From Cytophagales bacterium Alg240-R148 (GTDB lineage Bacteria > Bacteroidota > Bacteroidia > Cytophagales > Cyclobacteriaceae): a stretch of DNA of 64,000 nt. The position numbers were made by a program, and so were the translations under genes. Each line of letters begins with the position of its first letter. The stretch's first letter is position 1. Where the stretch lies: assembly GCA_900537185.1 (NCBI GenBank), contig LS999830.1, positions 173,440 to 237,439 of the forward strand, in the 5' to 3' direction. The notes under the pieces are model-generated. The model was not told where the DNA came from and did not search any database. It saw only the letters and a program-made list of their open reading frames with translations. Below, in pieces: positions 44,244 to 54,195 of the stretch.

Positions 44244-45383
44244 ATGGGAGCACCCGGTAAAACTAAAGAAACCAATGCAGACTTTTTACGGTATGCACTA
44301 AAACGAACATGGATGGCTGCTGGCGCCTCAGAAGAGCATGGAAATGCGGTGGCCAATGCTTTAATGTTGGGCATTCGCCAAGGTAAATTAAACCAAGGTC
44401 TTGGAGTATATGAGGCCATAGATATCATGCATCAGAAAGGCTTATTAGATATTAAAGCCGAACCGGCTATAGTGGGTGAAGGAGAAACTTGGGCATCTTT
44501 TGATGGAAAAAAATCTTCAGGTTATTGGACCCTCACAAAAATGGCAAATACAGCTATAGAAAAGGCTAAAAAGCATGGTATTGCCATAGTATTTGGTCAC
44601 AACCACAACGATGCTGGATCCTTTGGTTCCTACACATGGATGGCCAGCCAAGCGGGGTGTGTAGCACTTGCTTCCAATAATTCAGTTCCAATGTGTGCGC
44701 CTCTAGGAGGTATGAGCAATACAATTTCTGTACCTCCTTTAGATGGAATAGGCCCTGCAGGAGATAAACCACCTGTTTGGATGTCTACAAAGTTATGCGA
44801 ATGGTATGATGCCGATACTGCCCAGGCGGTGTTACAAGGAACCAAGTTGAAGGGAGATTATGTAATAGACCCTAAAACCGGAGATTTGTCGAATGATTTG
44901 GCGCCTTACGCAGAACCCATTGAAGGATATGGTAGGGTATACAATCAATCTGCATTCCAACAGCTGGGTAGCCCAAGGGTATACATGCTCAACTTATTCA
45001 ATGAATTGTTATCTGGAATAATTAACCCAGGAGGTACTATCACACCTGAAGTACCATCTTTGGGAGACATAGTAGATGGCAAGGCTGAAGGAACTTCAGT
45101 GGGTGGTAGTTATTTCATCTGTATTGACCCTTCTAAATTTGGTCCTTTAGGAGATGTTTTGGCCAAGTCGGATAGGTTTGCCGAAGCCATTGAGGCGTCT
45201 CCAGCCCGACCAGGTCAAAGAAAACCAGGCATGCCAGGGGCTAGAGGGTACCAGTCCATTATAAAACAAGAAGAAATAGTAGAGGTTTTGGATTCCCATT
45301 GGGAACCCTTCTTTAAAACCCAAGCAGGAAGGTATGGTATGAGTGAAGAAAGCCTTAAAAAAGACTGGGAAGCTCAAAAGTAA
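44244..45383 (+). CDS. Ldh-family (malate/L-lactate dehydrogenase type) oxidoreductase
   Basis: The 379-residue protein belongs to the Ldh/YlbC-type NAD(P)-dependent dehydrogenases that act on 2-hydroxy- or 2-imino-acids (malate, ureidoglycolate, delta-1-piperideine-2-carboxylate). Visible segments: FLRYALKRTWMAAGASEEHGNAVANA, a His-rich GHNHNDAGSFGSYTWMA, MCAPLGGMSNTISVPPLDGIGP, and a closing region GQRKPGMPGARGY. It is placed between two SDR genes. Of the known substrates, an amino acid-derived imine or a hydroxy acid from guanidine metabolism would suit the neighbours (inference). Confidence 0.9.
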   Translation: MGAPGKTKETNADFLRYALKRTWMAAGASEEHGNAVANALMLGIRQGKLNQGLGVYEAIDIMHQKGLLDIKAEPAIVGEGETWASFDGKKSSGYWTLTKMANTAIEKAKKHGIAIVFGHNHNDAGSFGSYTWMASQAGCVALASNNSVPMCAPLGGMSNTISVPPLDGIGPAGDKPPVWMSTKLCEWYDADTAQAVLQGTKLKGDYVIDPKTGDLSNDLAPYAEPIEGYGRVYNQSAFQQLGSPRVYMLNLFNELLSGIINPGGTITPEVPSLGDIVDGKAEGTSVGGSYFICIDPSKFGPLGDVLAKSDRFAEAIEASPARPGQRKPGMPGARGYQSIIKQEEIVEVLDSHWEPFFKTQAGRYGMSEESLKKDWEAQK

Positions 45384-45492
45384 TAAAGGATAAAAGCATT
45401 CTACTGGTTGGATTTAGCTCACTTTATTCTGACCAATAGGCTGTTTATCCATACAATGAAATTAATATAACGTTTTAAAAGATTTTATCTAT

Positions 45493-46293
45493 ATGAAATT
45501 ATTAGAAGGCAAAGTAGCAATGGTAACGGGTGCCACCAAAACCAAGGGCTTGGGCCGAGCTATCGCAGAAAAACTTTCAGAAATGGGCGCCAAAGTAGTT
45601 TTGACCGGACGTTCCAGTTCAAAAGAAGGAATGGAACAAAACGTAGCTGACATTAAAGCTACAGGAGGCGACGCTATGGGGGTATTGGTGGATGTTTCCA
45701 ATCAATCCGAAGTAGACGATGCCATAGCCAATGTGGTTCAATCGTATGGCTCCTTGGACATTCTGGTAAACAATGCTGGTGTAGGATTCGGATCTGCCAT
45801 TTTAAATGAAAATGATGACAAAGCCTGGGATGCCAATTACGCAGTTAATGTAAAAGGAGCAGTAGCCATGTGCAAAGGTGCCATTGCTGCTATGGAAAAA
45901 TCTGGTGGCGGAGCAATTGTAAATGTGGCATCAACTGCTGGAATTGGGGCAAGTGCAGGAATGCCTTACCCTTATGTTGCAACCAAACATGCTTTGGTTG
46001 GAGCTACCAAAGTGATGGCCTTAGAACAAGCACCAAAAGGAATTAGAGCCAATGTAGTGGCTCCGGGAGCAATAAATACCGATATGCTGCAACAAGCTTA
46101 TGCCGCTATTGCGGAAGGCGCAGGCATTTCTGTAGAGGAAGCAGCTAAAGCTGAAAATGCAAGTATTCCATTAGGCAGGCCTGCTGAACCTGCTGAGATT
46201 GCTGAAGCAATTGTTTATTTGGCTAGCCCAGCAGCTAGTTATATTACTGGTATTGTATTGCCTGTAACAGGAGGTATGGCACCTGGAATTTAA
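45493..46293 (+). CDS. SDR-family oxidoreductase 2
   Basis: A 266-residue classical SDR: cofactor motif GATKTKGLGRA near residue 12, NNAGVGFG, catalytic YPYVATKHA, and the C-terminal LPVTGGMAPG. The glycine motif is an expanded variant (TGATKTKGLG). It follows the Ldh gene after 109 bases, the longest gap among these enzyme genes, so an internal promoter is possible. It is 16 bases from the deaminase. Confidence 0.92.
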   Translation: MKLLEGKVAMVTGATKTKGLGRAIAEKLSEMGAKVVLTGRSSSKEGMEQNVADIKATGGDAMGVLVDVSNQSEVDDAIANVVQSYGSLDILVNNAGVGFGSAILNENDDKAWDANYAVNVKGAVAMCKGAIAAMEKSGGGAIVNVASTAGIGASAGMPYPYVATKHALVGATKVMALEQAPKGIRANVVAPGAINTDMLQQAYAAIAEGAGISVEEAAKAENASIPLGRPAEPAEIAEAIVYLASPAASYITGIVLPVTGGMAPGI

Positions 46294-46309
46294 ATCCCTC
46301 TATAAAAAA

Positions 46310-46906
46310 ATGGATAAACCAGAAATACATTTTGATGAACCTAAGTTTAATTACGAAGAACTTGAGTTGCAATTGCAGTCTTATGAAAAAAATCCACAAG
46401 GATTCCAGCACGATGGCCCTTCTATAATATCAATTAAACAGGGGATTAGGGCAGGTCGTGCTGGTAGTGTGGCTGTTGGTGGTTGTTTACTGCATCACGA
46501 TAATGTGATAGCAGAAAACATTTCCAAAGCCAATATGCCTTACCACCGCTTGGACTTGCATGCAGAAATGGTGCTTTTAAATGAATTAGAAGACCGTTTA
46601 TGTGACAATAAAAAACCAGGTATGAGAAATTATACTCTTTTTACTTCTCAGGAACCTTGTCCTATGTGTTTAGCAAGAATATGTTTTAGTCAGGTTGGCA
46701 AGACTTATTACGTTTACCGAGATGCACAAAGCCCTGAAGCTGGCGAACTTACCAATTTTGAAAGGATGCCAGAGGGCTTTCAAATACTTGGCTCTCGCTT
46801 GGTGGTGGAAGAGGCAGATTGTTCACCAGTTTTAAAGGAAATAGCTCGTCAAGTCTGGTTAAATTCAATAGATGGGTGTGTAAATGAATGGTTTGAAAGA
46901 TATTAA
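46310..46906 (+). CDS. CMP/dCMP-type zinc deaminase
   Basis: The 198-residue protein has the zinc-dependent deaminase centre: HAE (H84, E86) and PCPMC (C117, C120). The length and the N-terminal 60-residue extension before the core distinguish it from short guanine or tRNA adenosine deaminases. It should remove ammonia from an amidine- or purine/pyrimidine-like substrate. Its place in the operon hints that the pathway handles a nitrogen-rich heterocycle or guanidine-derived compound, but the substrate is unknown. It is separated from the next SDR by 7 bases. Confidence 0.9.
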   Translation: MDKPEIHFDEPKFNYEELELQLQSYEKNPQGFQHDGPSIISIKQGIRAGRAGSVAVGGCLLHHDNVIAENISKANMPYHRLDLHAEMVLLNELEDRLCDNKKPGMRNYTLFTSQEPCPMCLARICFSQVGKTYYVYRDAQSPEAGELTNFERMPEGFQILGSRLVVEEADCSPVLKEIARQVWLNSIDGCVNEWFERY

Positions 46907-46913
46907 TAGCAAA

Positions 46914-47654
46914 ATGAAAAAAGTAGCATTAATAACTGGCGCTGCACAAGGAATTGGTCTTGAAACGGCAAAAATATTGGGTAAAAAGGGATATTCCGTT
47001 GTTTTAGCCGATATCCAAAGTACCCAAGCAATAGCGAATGCTTTAAGTAGTGAAGGCATTGAGGCGCATGCACAATACTTGGATTTAAAGGATGGACGTA
47101 CATTTGATGCAATAATAAAATTTATAGAAAACGAGTTTGGCCATTTGGATGTACTGGTTAACAATGCGGCCATATTGGTTGATATGGGTAAAAACCCGAG
47201 TGACTTAGAAGAAAAAGAATTTAGGAATATAATGGAAGTGAATTATTTGGGCCCATTTTTTTTAACCCAAAAATTAGTGCCGTTACTAAAAAAATCCAAA
47301 GCGGGAAGAATTGTGAATCTTAGCACACAAGTAGCGCAATTAGCACAACTTTCCGATATGAATTCTCCAATAAAAGACGATATCTGTGCGGGTTATCAAA
47401 GCTCAAAGATTGGTGTACAGGCTATGACTGTTTTGTACGCAAAGGAACTAGAGCCCTTCGGTATCAAGGTAAATTCGTGCTGCCCGGGTTGGGTAGATTC
47501 GGCTATGAATACCGATGAATTACCGGAGTATGGAGAAGGAGCCAGGCCAAAAACACCAATAGAAGGAGCCGACACACCTGTTTGGTTGGCAACCTTAGAA
47601 AAGGACGGACCAACAGCAGGTTTTTTTACAGATAGAAAGAAAATTGATTGGTGA
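46914..47654 (+). CDS. SDR-family carbonyl reductase-like protein 3
   Basis: The 246-residue protein is a carbonyl-reductase-type SDR: GAAQGIG near residue 8, NNAAILVD, catalytic CAGYQSSKIG, PGWVDSAMN and the typical end AGFFTDRKKIDW. It probably uses NADPH and acts on a small ketone or aldehyde. The ATG at 46914 is chosen rather than one 30 bases upstream because the first strand begins there. Its stop overlaps the start of the TMEM175-like gene (TGATG). Confidence 0.92.
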   Translation: MKKVALITGAAQGIGLETAKILGKKGYSVVLADIQSTQAIANALSSEGIEAHAQYLDLKDGRTFDAIIKFIENEFGHLDVLVNNAAILVDMGKNPSDLEEKEFRNIMEVNYLGPFFLTQKLVPLLKKSKAGRIVNLSTQVAQLAQLSDMNSPIKDDICAGYQSSKIGVQAMTVLYAKELEPFGIKVNSCCPGWVDSAMNTDELPEYGEGARPKTPIEGADTPVWLATLEKDGPTAGFFTDRKKIDW

Positions 47655-48313
47655 TGAAAGTAACCATAGACCGGCATGCCGTTCAAGAGTCCATAAGAGA
47701 CTATACCTTCTTTTTAGAATACATAAAGATTTTAGGCATGGTATTATTTGCTATCAGTCTCACCACACCGGTGTTGGGTTTGGTAGTGTTCGATGTGGAT
47801 TCTGAAGTAGCGGGAAAACAAGGAGCGCTTGCCCAGCAATTAATATGGGACAAGCCTATCTTACCCTATGTTGCTGGCTTTGTAATACTTATCATTCAAT
47901 GGTTCAAATTTGTAGAAGTACACCACCATTTAAAAACAACTAATTTGAAGCACATACTAATTGTTATGGCCTTTTTTTTTGTTTTGTGTTTGTATCCATT
48001 TTTTGAGATGAACATAGAGTTTACTTCTGATCAACCCCATTCTAGAGCAGTGTTCAGTTTTGCCTGGGGCCTGTTGGGCCTGTTTCAATATTGGCAATTG
48101 CATTATGCTTTCCAACACGGTTTGTTAAAGAATGGCTTGACCAAAGGAAGAGCCGATGCTATAAAAAGGGAAGTTTTGGCAGACCCCTTGGTGGCACTTA
48201 TTTGTATTGCCTTATCCTATACTTCGCTTTTAATTTGGATTGCAGGTATGATCGTTTTGGTGCCTGTAATGAATGTTATAATGGCAAAAATCAGTATAAA
48301 AAAAGGACATTAA
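47654..48313 (+). CDS. TMEM175/DUF1211-like membrane protein
   Basis: The 219-residue protein has about five to six membrane helices. The second half shows the TMEM175-like pattern QWFKFVEVHHHLKTTN followed by a helix ending in LYPFFE and then FSFAWGLLGLFQYWQLHYAF. The N-terminal RxxxFSD signature of potassium-channel TMEM175 proteins is not present, so ion conduction is uncertain. The start overlaps the SDR stop. It may be a channel or a membrane-anchored partner of the pathway. Confidence 0.65.
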   Translation: MKVTIDRHAVQESIRDYTFFLEYIKILGMVLFAISLTTPVLGLVVFDVDSEVAGKQGALAQQLIWDKPILPYVAGFVILIIQWFKFVEVHHHLKTTNLKHILIVMAFFFVLCLYPFFEMNIEFTSDQPHSRAVFSFAWGLLGLFQYWQLHYAFQHGLLKNGLTKGRADAIKREVLADPLVALICIALSYTSLLIWIAGMIVLVPVMNVIMAKISIKKGH

Positions 48314-48316
48314 TTA

Positions 48317-49069
48317 ATGAATATGAAAAAGTTAGGGATTACATTTTTGTTTTTACTTTTATTGTGTGTTGGGTATGCGCAGGAAGCTATTGATGCTTCC
48401 AAGCCCACCAACTTTTATACGCAAATTAATACACAACTGGAATACAACGCTAGAGAAAGCGGTGGTAATATCATAGGGTACAGAGGGGAGTTGATCTATG
48501 CACCAAGCGAGGCCCATTTGCTACTTGTAGAATTGCCCTTGCTTTATAACGATCAATCGACAAAATTTGGGCTAGGTGATGTTCGAGCCCGCTATTTCTT
48601 TTTACCCTATAAGAACTACGATAAATTTGTTGGCGCTTTTGGGCCTTCCATTGATGTTTTTGCGCCAACAGGCAGTTTTGAAAATGGATTGGGTTCAAGT
48701 AGCTGGTTAATACAACCAGGCATCACTGTTGGGTTGATGGTAGCAGATTGGATTCAAATGTTTCCAATATTATCCTACCAACATACTACCAAACCCGGTA
48801 CGAACCTCATTCCGGAAGCCAATAAATTGGAACAGAATGGGATCTCGTTTCAAATTATTACTCCAATTATTTTTAGTGACAAGCTATTTGCACAAGTTAC
48901 TCCCATTTATACTGCAAGTAATATTAACAACGATCGAACCGATCGGTACATACAAGAGGTATTCATGCAATACGCCATGAAACCAAAATTACAGGCCAGC
49001 CTATTTTGGAGAGGGGTGTTGGAAGACAAAGATCATACATTAAGAATAGGGCTAGTCGCCTTTTTATAA
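48317..49069 (+). CDS. Outer-membrane beta-barrel protein 1
   Basis: The 250-residue exported protein (signal ending YAQ) consists of amphipathic strands and ends in an aromatic residue (LVAFL), as outer-membrane barrels do. It shares the segments TKFGLGD and PTGSFENGLG with the protein coded at 54196 (NKFGLGD, PTGSFNNNLG), so the two are paralogues within the same operon. It is probably a porin for pathway substrates or products. Confidence 0.75.
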   Translation: MNMKKLGITFLFLLLLCVGYAQEAIDASKPTNFYTQINTQLEYNARESGGNIIGYRGELIYAPSEAHLLLVELPLLYNDQSTKFGLGDVRARYFFLPYKNYDKFVGAFGPSIDVFAPTGSFENGLGSSSWLIQPGITVGLMVADWIQMFPILSYQHTTKPGTNLIPEANKLEQNGISFQIITPIIFSDKLFAQVTPIYTASNINNDRTDRYIQEVFMQYAMKPKLQASLFWRGVLEDKDHTLRIGLVAFL

Positions 49070-49093
49070 TTGAAAAAATTAAAATTGAACAAA

Positions 49094-50479
49094 ATGAGCA
49101 ACATACAATTAAACCCACTTTTAAGCATAAGAAATGGCAATTTATATATCGAAGATGTCAATACCGTTGACATAGCACGTGAATTTGGTACGCCATTGTT
49201 TGTGGTTTCAGAAAATATTTTGGTTAACAATTACAAAGCTTTTCGAGATGGTTTCCAAAAATACTATCCAGAAGGAAGAATCCGCGTTATGGCAGCTGTT
49301 AAGGCCAACCCAACAGTAGCAGTTAGAAAAGTGCTTTCAAGGGAAGGGTGTGGTTGTGATACTTTTGGTTTTGGAGAGTTGGAAACAGCTTTAAGGGGAG
49401 GGGTTCCCTACGAAGACATAGCGGTAAATGGTTCTATAAAAGGACCAGAAATTATCCGAAAAGCCATTGATTTAGGAATTCCTATCATATTGGACAACAT
49501 GGACGAATTAGACATGTGCCAAGATGAGGCTAAGAAAATGAGTAAAACGGCTTTGGTATTATTGAGAATTAAACCGTATATGAAAGATTTAGAAGAACCC
49601 TCTGACTTTTTTCCACAGCGCTTAATTCGAGATATGACGCAGTCTGTTAAGTATGGAATTCCTACTTCTGAGGTGATTCAAATGTTACCAAAATTTGCCA
49701 ACATGCCCAATGTTAAATTGGAAGGAGTGCATACACATGCTGGTAGGCATAGTAAAAAACCAATTTTTTGGAAATCGCTTGTTACCTCCATTGTAGATAT
49801 GATTAAAACAATTCACGACGGGGTGGGTAACAATTGGAAGCCAGAAATTGTAAGTGTTGGGGGTGGTTTTCCTTCTGACATGGACAAAGAGTCTCGTGTG
49901 GCAGTAACGGATTACCAAACGCCGCATATTGAAGATTTTGCCAAAGTGATTACAGAAACATTCCGTCAGGAAATGAACAAACATGGGTTCAGTACCAAAG
50001 GGATAATTTTGGAAATAGAACCAGGGAGAGCCATGTACAATGAAAGCGGCATCCATTTGTTTAAAGTGCACAATATGAAACATGAAACTGCACATGGTAT
50101 GGATTACCAATGGGCAGAAACCGATACTTCAGAAACATTTTTAAGCATTGGCGGTCTAAATGTAACCCCTCCCTTTGATTTAGTGTCTTGCAACAAAGCG
50201 GACAAGACCTATGATACCAAAGTGGATGTGGTGGGTATTACCTGTAACTACGACTGTTTAGCGGAGCAAACCAAACTACCGCAACTTGCAAAAAATGATA
50301 TTTTGGCCTTTTTAAATACAGGCTCCTACATAGAACCTTATACATGCAATTTCAATGCATTGCCTAGACCAGGCATGGTCATGGTCAATGGGAGCTCATG
50401 TGAATGGGTGAAAAGGCCTGAAACCCAAGAGGAAGTATTCAGCAGACATGTGGTGCCAGAGCGTTTACAAAATATTTAA
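49094..50479 (+). CDS. LysA/ornithine-type PLP decarboxylase
   Basis: The 461-residue protein is a fold-III (alanine racemase-like) pyridoxal-phosphate decarboxylase related to diaminopimelate and ornithine/arginine decarboxylases. The PLP Lys is K70 in VMAAVKANPTVAV. Further motifs are CDTFGFGELE, HTHAGRH, VSVGGGFP, EIEPGRAMYN, and CNYDCLAE, which holds the likely catalytic Cys. The N-terminal start at 49094 was picked over upstream in-frame TTG codons. In this setting an amino-acid-derived substrate related to the ureohydrolase is likely. Confidence 0.88.
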   Translation: MSNIQLNPLLSIRNGNLYIEDVNTVDIAREFGTPLFVVSENILVNNYKAFRDGFQKYYPEGRIRVMAAVKANPTVAVRKVLSREGCGCDTFGFGELETALRGGVPYEDIAVNGSIKGPEIIRKAIDLGIPIILDNMDELDMCQDEAKKMSKTALVLLRIKPYMKDLEEPSDFFPQRLIRDMTQSVKYGIPTSEVIQMLPKFANMPNVKLEGVHTHAGRHSKKPIFWKSLVTSIVDMIKTIHDGVGNNWKPEIVSVGGGFPSDMDKESRVAVTDYQTPHIEDFAKVITETFRQEMNKHGFSTKGIILEIEPGRAMYNESGIHLFKVHNMKHETAHGMDYQWAETDTSETFLSIGGLNVTPPFDLVSCNKADKTYDTKVDVVGITCNYDCLAEQTKLPQLAKNDILAFLNTGSYIEPYTCNFNALPRPGMVMVNGSSCEWVKRPETQEEVFSRHVVPERLQNI

Positions 50480-50548
50480 GTGCTCGTTTAAATACTTCTT
50501 ATTTTAAAACAATTTAACTGTTATAAAGCACTATAAATACGGCATTTT

Positions 50549-52159
50549 ATGAGCAATAAAGAACCAATGAATTGGAAGCCATTGATTACCATTATCTTTT
50601 CAATGATCATGATGTACATTACGTCTTTCAGCATCAATGTATTAATTACACCAATTGTAACCGATTTGAATTGGTCCGTTTCGGGCCTTCAATTTGTTAT
50701 TGTAGCTGCCTCTCTAATTGCAGGAACTCTCATGGTTACAGCTGGAAGGTTGGGAGATAAAATTGGAAAGAAAAAAGTGTTTCTATTTGGCTCTATTATT
50801 TATACTGTAGGATTATTGATTGTAGTATTAAGCCCAAATTCAACCATTTTTAGTTTGGGGTGGGCAGTAGTCTGGCCTTTGGGTATGGTTATGGTTATCC
50901 CAACGAGTGTTGCGCTCATTATGTACTTTTATGAAGGCGCGCAACGCGCTACTGCTTTTGGAATTTATGCGGCTGTTTTATCCGTGGTTTCAGCGGTTGC
51001 TCCCTTGGTAGTGGGCTATTTGGCCAACGTAATTGGATGGCGTTTGTCTTTGTCTTTGTCTCCATTGTTTGGTGTCGTTACCATTATTACCGCTTTCTCT
51101 TTACCAGAAACTTCTAAAGATAATAGCATTAAAATTGATTTTATAAGTGTTTTATTGTCTGTTTTGGCATTTGGTCTTTTTTTAATCACCACCATTATGG
51201 CAGCACAATATGGTTGGTTCTTTGAAAAGCGACCTTTTGTACTAGCAAATACTGAAATCCCACTTTTTGGTCTTTCCATAGTTCCTTTTTTATATGCATT
51301 ATCCATTGTTTTGATGTTGGTATTCTTCAAAAGGGGCAATGGTTTGATTAAAAAAGGACAGGCCCCTTTACTCAATGCTGCTATTCTCAAAAACGGTTCC
51401 TTTACAGTAGGCATGGTGGTCCAGGCATTGTTATATTTCTTGGTAGCAGCGGTTCTATTTGTTGTATCCGTATTTGTTCAATCGGCTGCAGGTTTTGACT
51501 CTTTTTCAACAGCACTCACTACCTTACCTGCATCTGCTGCAGTGGCTATATTTTCGTTTTTCACACCAGGTTTGGGTAAAAAAATCGCACCCAAGTGGAT
51601 TGTAGTAGGAGGGTTTGTTATCATTTTTTGTGGTATCTATTTATTGGGTCAATCTGCAAGTGTGGATATGGAACCATTTACAATTCTGGCCGGAACATCC
51701 TTGTTTGGAGCAGGTTGCGGCTTGGTAATGGCGCAAATTGCTACTATCACTATGGTTAAGGTAACACCAGAGCAAAACGGTGAAGCATCAGGACTTTCAG
51801 AAACATTAAAAGAAATAATAGGGCAGGGTTTTGCCATAGCCTTTGCGGGCTCCATTTTATTTGGCGCTGTGTATTCTTTTATGACGGAAGGGTATGAGCA
51901 AGCAGAAGGATTAGAACTTTCTGGCATTCAAAAAGAAGAAATAGTGGTGGAATTGGAAGACACATTTCAAGAAATTACGGCATTAGGTGAAAAAGAGTTT
52001 GTAGCAACATTACCTGATAAAACTCAAATGCAATACCAGGAAATAGTAAACGATTCTTCCGAAAAAGCATTCAGCAAAACACTTTGGGTTTTGAACCTAT
52101 TTGTTGGCATTGCCCTGGTTTTAAGTTTGTTTTTGCCCAGTAACAAAATGACAGAATAA
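50549..52159 (+). CDS. 14-TM MFS transporter (DHA2-type)
   Basis: The 536-residue protein has about 14 membrane helices, the DHA2/EmrB-QacA layout, and the conserved loop GRLGDKIGKKKVF after helix 2. A soluble stretch of about 90 residues lies between helices 13 and 14 (QAEGLELSGIQKEEIVVELE and onward). DHA2 members usually export amphipathic compounds, so export of a product is as plausible as uptake of a substrate. It is 69 bases from the decarboxylase and 10 bases before the NAD kinase. Confidence 0.9.
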   Translation: MSNKEPMNWKPLITIIFSMIMMYITSFSINVLITPIVTDLNWSVSGLQFVIVAASLIAGTLMVTAGRLGDKIGKKKVFLFGSIIYTVGLLIVVLSPNSTIFSLGWAVVWPLGMVMVIPTSVALIMYFYEGAQRATAFGIYAAVLSVVSAVAPLVVGYLANVIGWRLSLSLSPLFGVVTIITAFSLPETSKDNSIKIDFISVLLSVLAFGLFLITTIMAAQYGWFFEKRPFVLANTEIPLFGLSIVPFLYALSIVLMLVFFKRGNGLIKKGQAPLLNAAILKNGSFTVGMVVQALLYFLVAAVLFVVSVFVQSAAGFDSFSTALTTLPASAAVAIFSFFTPGLGKKIAPKWIVVGGFVIIFCGIYLLGQSASVDMEPFTILAGTSLFGAGCGLVMAQIATITMVKVTPEQNGEASGLSETLKEIIGQGFAIAFAGSILFGAVYSFMTEGYEQAEGLELSGIQKEEIVVELEDTFQEITALGEKEFVATLPDKTQMQYQEIVNDSSEKAFSKTLWVLNLFVGIALVLSLFLPSNKMTE

Positions 52160-52169
52160 ACAACCCTTT

Positions 52170-52934
52170 ATGTATCAAAAAATATGTTTTTTAGCTTCCG
52201 GAAGTCCAAAAAGTAAAGAAGCTTTATCAGAATTTGAACAAGAATACAATAGTGTGTCTATTGAAGAAGCCGATGTTGTGGTTACTTTGGGTGGAGATGG
52301 TTTTTTATTAGAAATTTTACACAAAAATCCTGATTTAAGAAAACCTATTTTCGCAATGAATCGTGGGACCATCGGCTTTTTGTTAAATGAATTTAAAAAA
52401 GAAAACCTACTCGAACGCATCAACCACAGCAATGAAGTTAAATTGTGCCCCATTCGTATGGAAGCCACGGATCAACTTGGTAAAAAACACAATTACAAAG
52501 CCTACAATGAAGTATCCGTAATTCGGTATTCAGCACAAAGTGCCAACTTGAAGGTTTCAGTAAATGGCAAGGTGGCACTCGAAAGCTTGTCCTGTGATGG
52601 GGTTTTGGTGTCAACTCCTGCTGGCAGTACAGCTTATAATCTTTCTGCTCATGGTCCAATTATACCTTTAAATTCAAACTTATTGGCGCTTACCCCGGTT
52701 AGTCCATTTAGGCCAAGAAGATGGAAGGGTGCGCTTTTGTCAGATGATTCCGTTATAACCATTGAAAACCTTGATCCTGTTAAAAGGCCCATAGGCTCGG
52801 CAGCAGATTCCAAAGAAATTAAAGACGCTCAGACAATAAAAGTTTGGAAAGACAAATCGGACCAGCGATTGCTTTTATTTGACAAAGAGCAATCATTGGA
52901 AGACAGGATTATGTTAGAGCAGTTTAATACTTAA
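52170..52934 (+). CDS. nadK: NAD kinase
   Basis: The 254-residue enzyme phosphorylates NAD to NADP with ATP. The motifs GGDG (41-44), NRGTIGFLLNEF and CDGVLVSTPAGSTAYNLSAHGP are intact. A second, usual housekeeping copy elsewhere in the genome is likely but not visible here. Its place inside an operon of four dehydrogenases suggests it supplies NADP to this pathway (inference). It is followed by the porin after 4 bases. Confidence 0.93.
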   Translation: MYQKICFLASGSPKSKEALSEFEQEYNSVSIEEADVVVTLGGDGFLLEILHKNPDLRKPIFAMNRGTIGFLLNEFKKENLLERINHSNEVKLCPIRMEATDQLGKKHNYKAYNEVSVIRYSAQSANLKVSVNGKVALESLSCDGVLVSTPAGSTAYNLSAHGPIIPLNSNLLALTPVSPFRPRRWKGALLSDDSVITIENLDPVKRPIGSAADSKEIKDAQTIKVWKDKSDQRLLLFDKEQSLEDRIMLEQFNT

Positions 52935-52938
52935 CAAT

Positions 52939-54165
52939 TTGAAAAAGTTAACAGCTTTTTTATTGCTTGTTCTAAATACGAGTCATTTGCTGTTGGGGCA
53001 AAGTACCACTGTTGATAGTTTAATTCAATTGAATGGCATTGAGGGCAAATTTGAGCAATTGACCGATGGGATATTCCCCAATACTGACAGCCACTTAGGC
53101 AAAGGCCTTTTCCCCTTGCCTGACTATTACAATTGGAAAAGAAAACTATCGGCTAACACTGGTTTGGATTATGTTATTACGTTTGCTCCCATCTATCAAA
53201 TCAATTGGCAAAACGGGAATTCCACTGCTAATATAGAAAACGACTGGATGGGAAAATGGCGCTGGATTGAAAATGAAAAATCAAAAGGAAATATTTCCTT
53301 TTGGCTCATGCATGTTCATAATTTCTCTTCCTTGTTTACTACGCAGTTTTCACAAAAAGAGGGGCTGTCTTTGGATACCAATTACGGAGATATTCCTTAT
53401 CAGGATTATGTGGCAATTATGGGCCTTTGGTGGGAACAATCTTTTTTTGACGATAAATTACTTTATAGAATTGGACATATCAATTCCAACATGGTATGGG
53501 GCAACAACCAATACATCAATGATGATCGAGATGGGTTTATGAACTCCGTGTCGGCATCGCAACAAGGAACTTCTTGGGTGGGCAATAGGTCATTGGGTGC
53601 TCAAATGAGTTTTGTAAATAAAGGGTATTATCTAAGCATAGGGGCGCAAAGTGCTAACAACGATCAGCGCTTTCCTGATTTTGAGGGATTAATGAACAAC
53701 CCTGCCACAGTCTTTTTTGAATTGGGTTGGACGCCATTAATGACGATGGGGTCTGGTAAGTACAGCATTACATTATCCAATGTAGACCACCCATCTGGTA
53801 GCTCCAATACTTCGGTTTTGGTTAACATTAGGCAAGAGCTTGTTCCAGGTAAAATTGCAGTATTTGCTAGGTATGGACAACAATCTATACCTGTTGGGCC
53901 TTCAGTTCCATCCGCTCTTACAGCCGGAGTGTATTGGAACCAAGTATTTAATTATTCATCCGATGCCATAGGGGTAGCTTATATAAATGCAGAGGCTTCT
54001 GATTCATTAATAGGGCAAGACCAAGGGTTGGAGGCCTTTTATAGAATGCTGCTGACAGAACGACTGGACTTGACAGTGGACGGCATGTATTTTTATCAAA
54101 AATCAAGAGAAAGCGAGCACAACAATAGCCTTATTACCAGCATAAGATTAAGGTTTGTGCTTTAA
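52939..54165 (+). CDS. OprB-type porin
   Basis: The 408-residue outer-membrane protein starts at a TTG and has a signal peptide ending LLLG. The OprB-like pattern includes WQNGNSTANIENDWMGKWRW, LLYRIGHINSNMVWGNNQY, repeated amphipathic strands and a C-terminal Leu. Carbohydrate-selective porins pass sugars or related polar solutes. It overlaps no gene but is only 4 bases from the NAD kinase, so it belongs to the operon. Confidence 0.85.
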   Translation: MKKLTAFLLLVLNTSHLLLGQSTTVDSLIQLNGIEGKFEQLTDGIFPNTDSHLGKGLFPLPDYYNWKRKLSANTGLDYVITFAPIYQINWQNGNSTANIENDWMGKWRWIENEKSKGNISFWLMHVHNFSSLFTTQFSQKEGLSLDTNYGDIPYQDYVAIMGLWWEQSFFDDKLLYRIGHINSNMVWGNNQYINDDRDGFMNSVSASQQGTSWVGNRSLGAQMSFVNKGYYLSIGAQSANNDQRFPDFEGLMNNPATVFFELGWTPLMTMGSGKYSITLSNVDHPSGSSNTSVLVNIRQELVPGKIAVFARYGQQSIPVGPSVPSALTAGVYWNQVFNYSSDAIGVAYINAEASDSLIGQDQGLEAFYRMLLTERLDLTVDGMYFYQKSRESEHNNSLITSIRLRFVL

Positions 54166-54195
54166 ATCAGTGTATGAATAAAACAAAATAACAAA

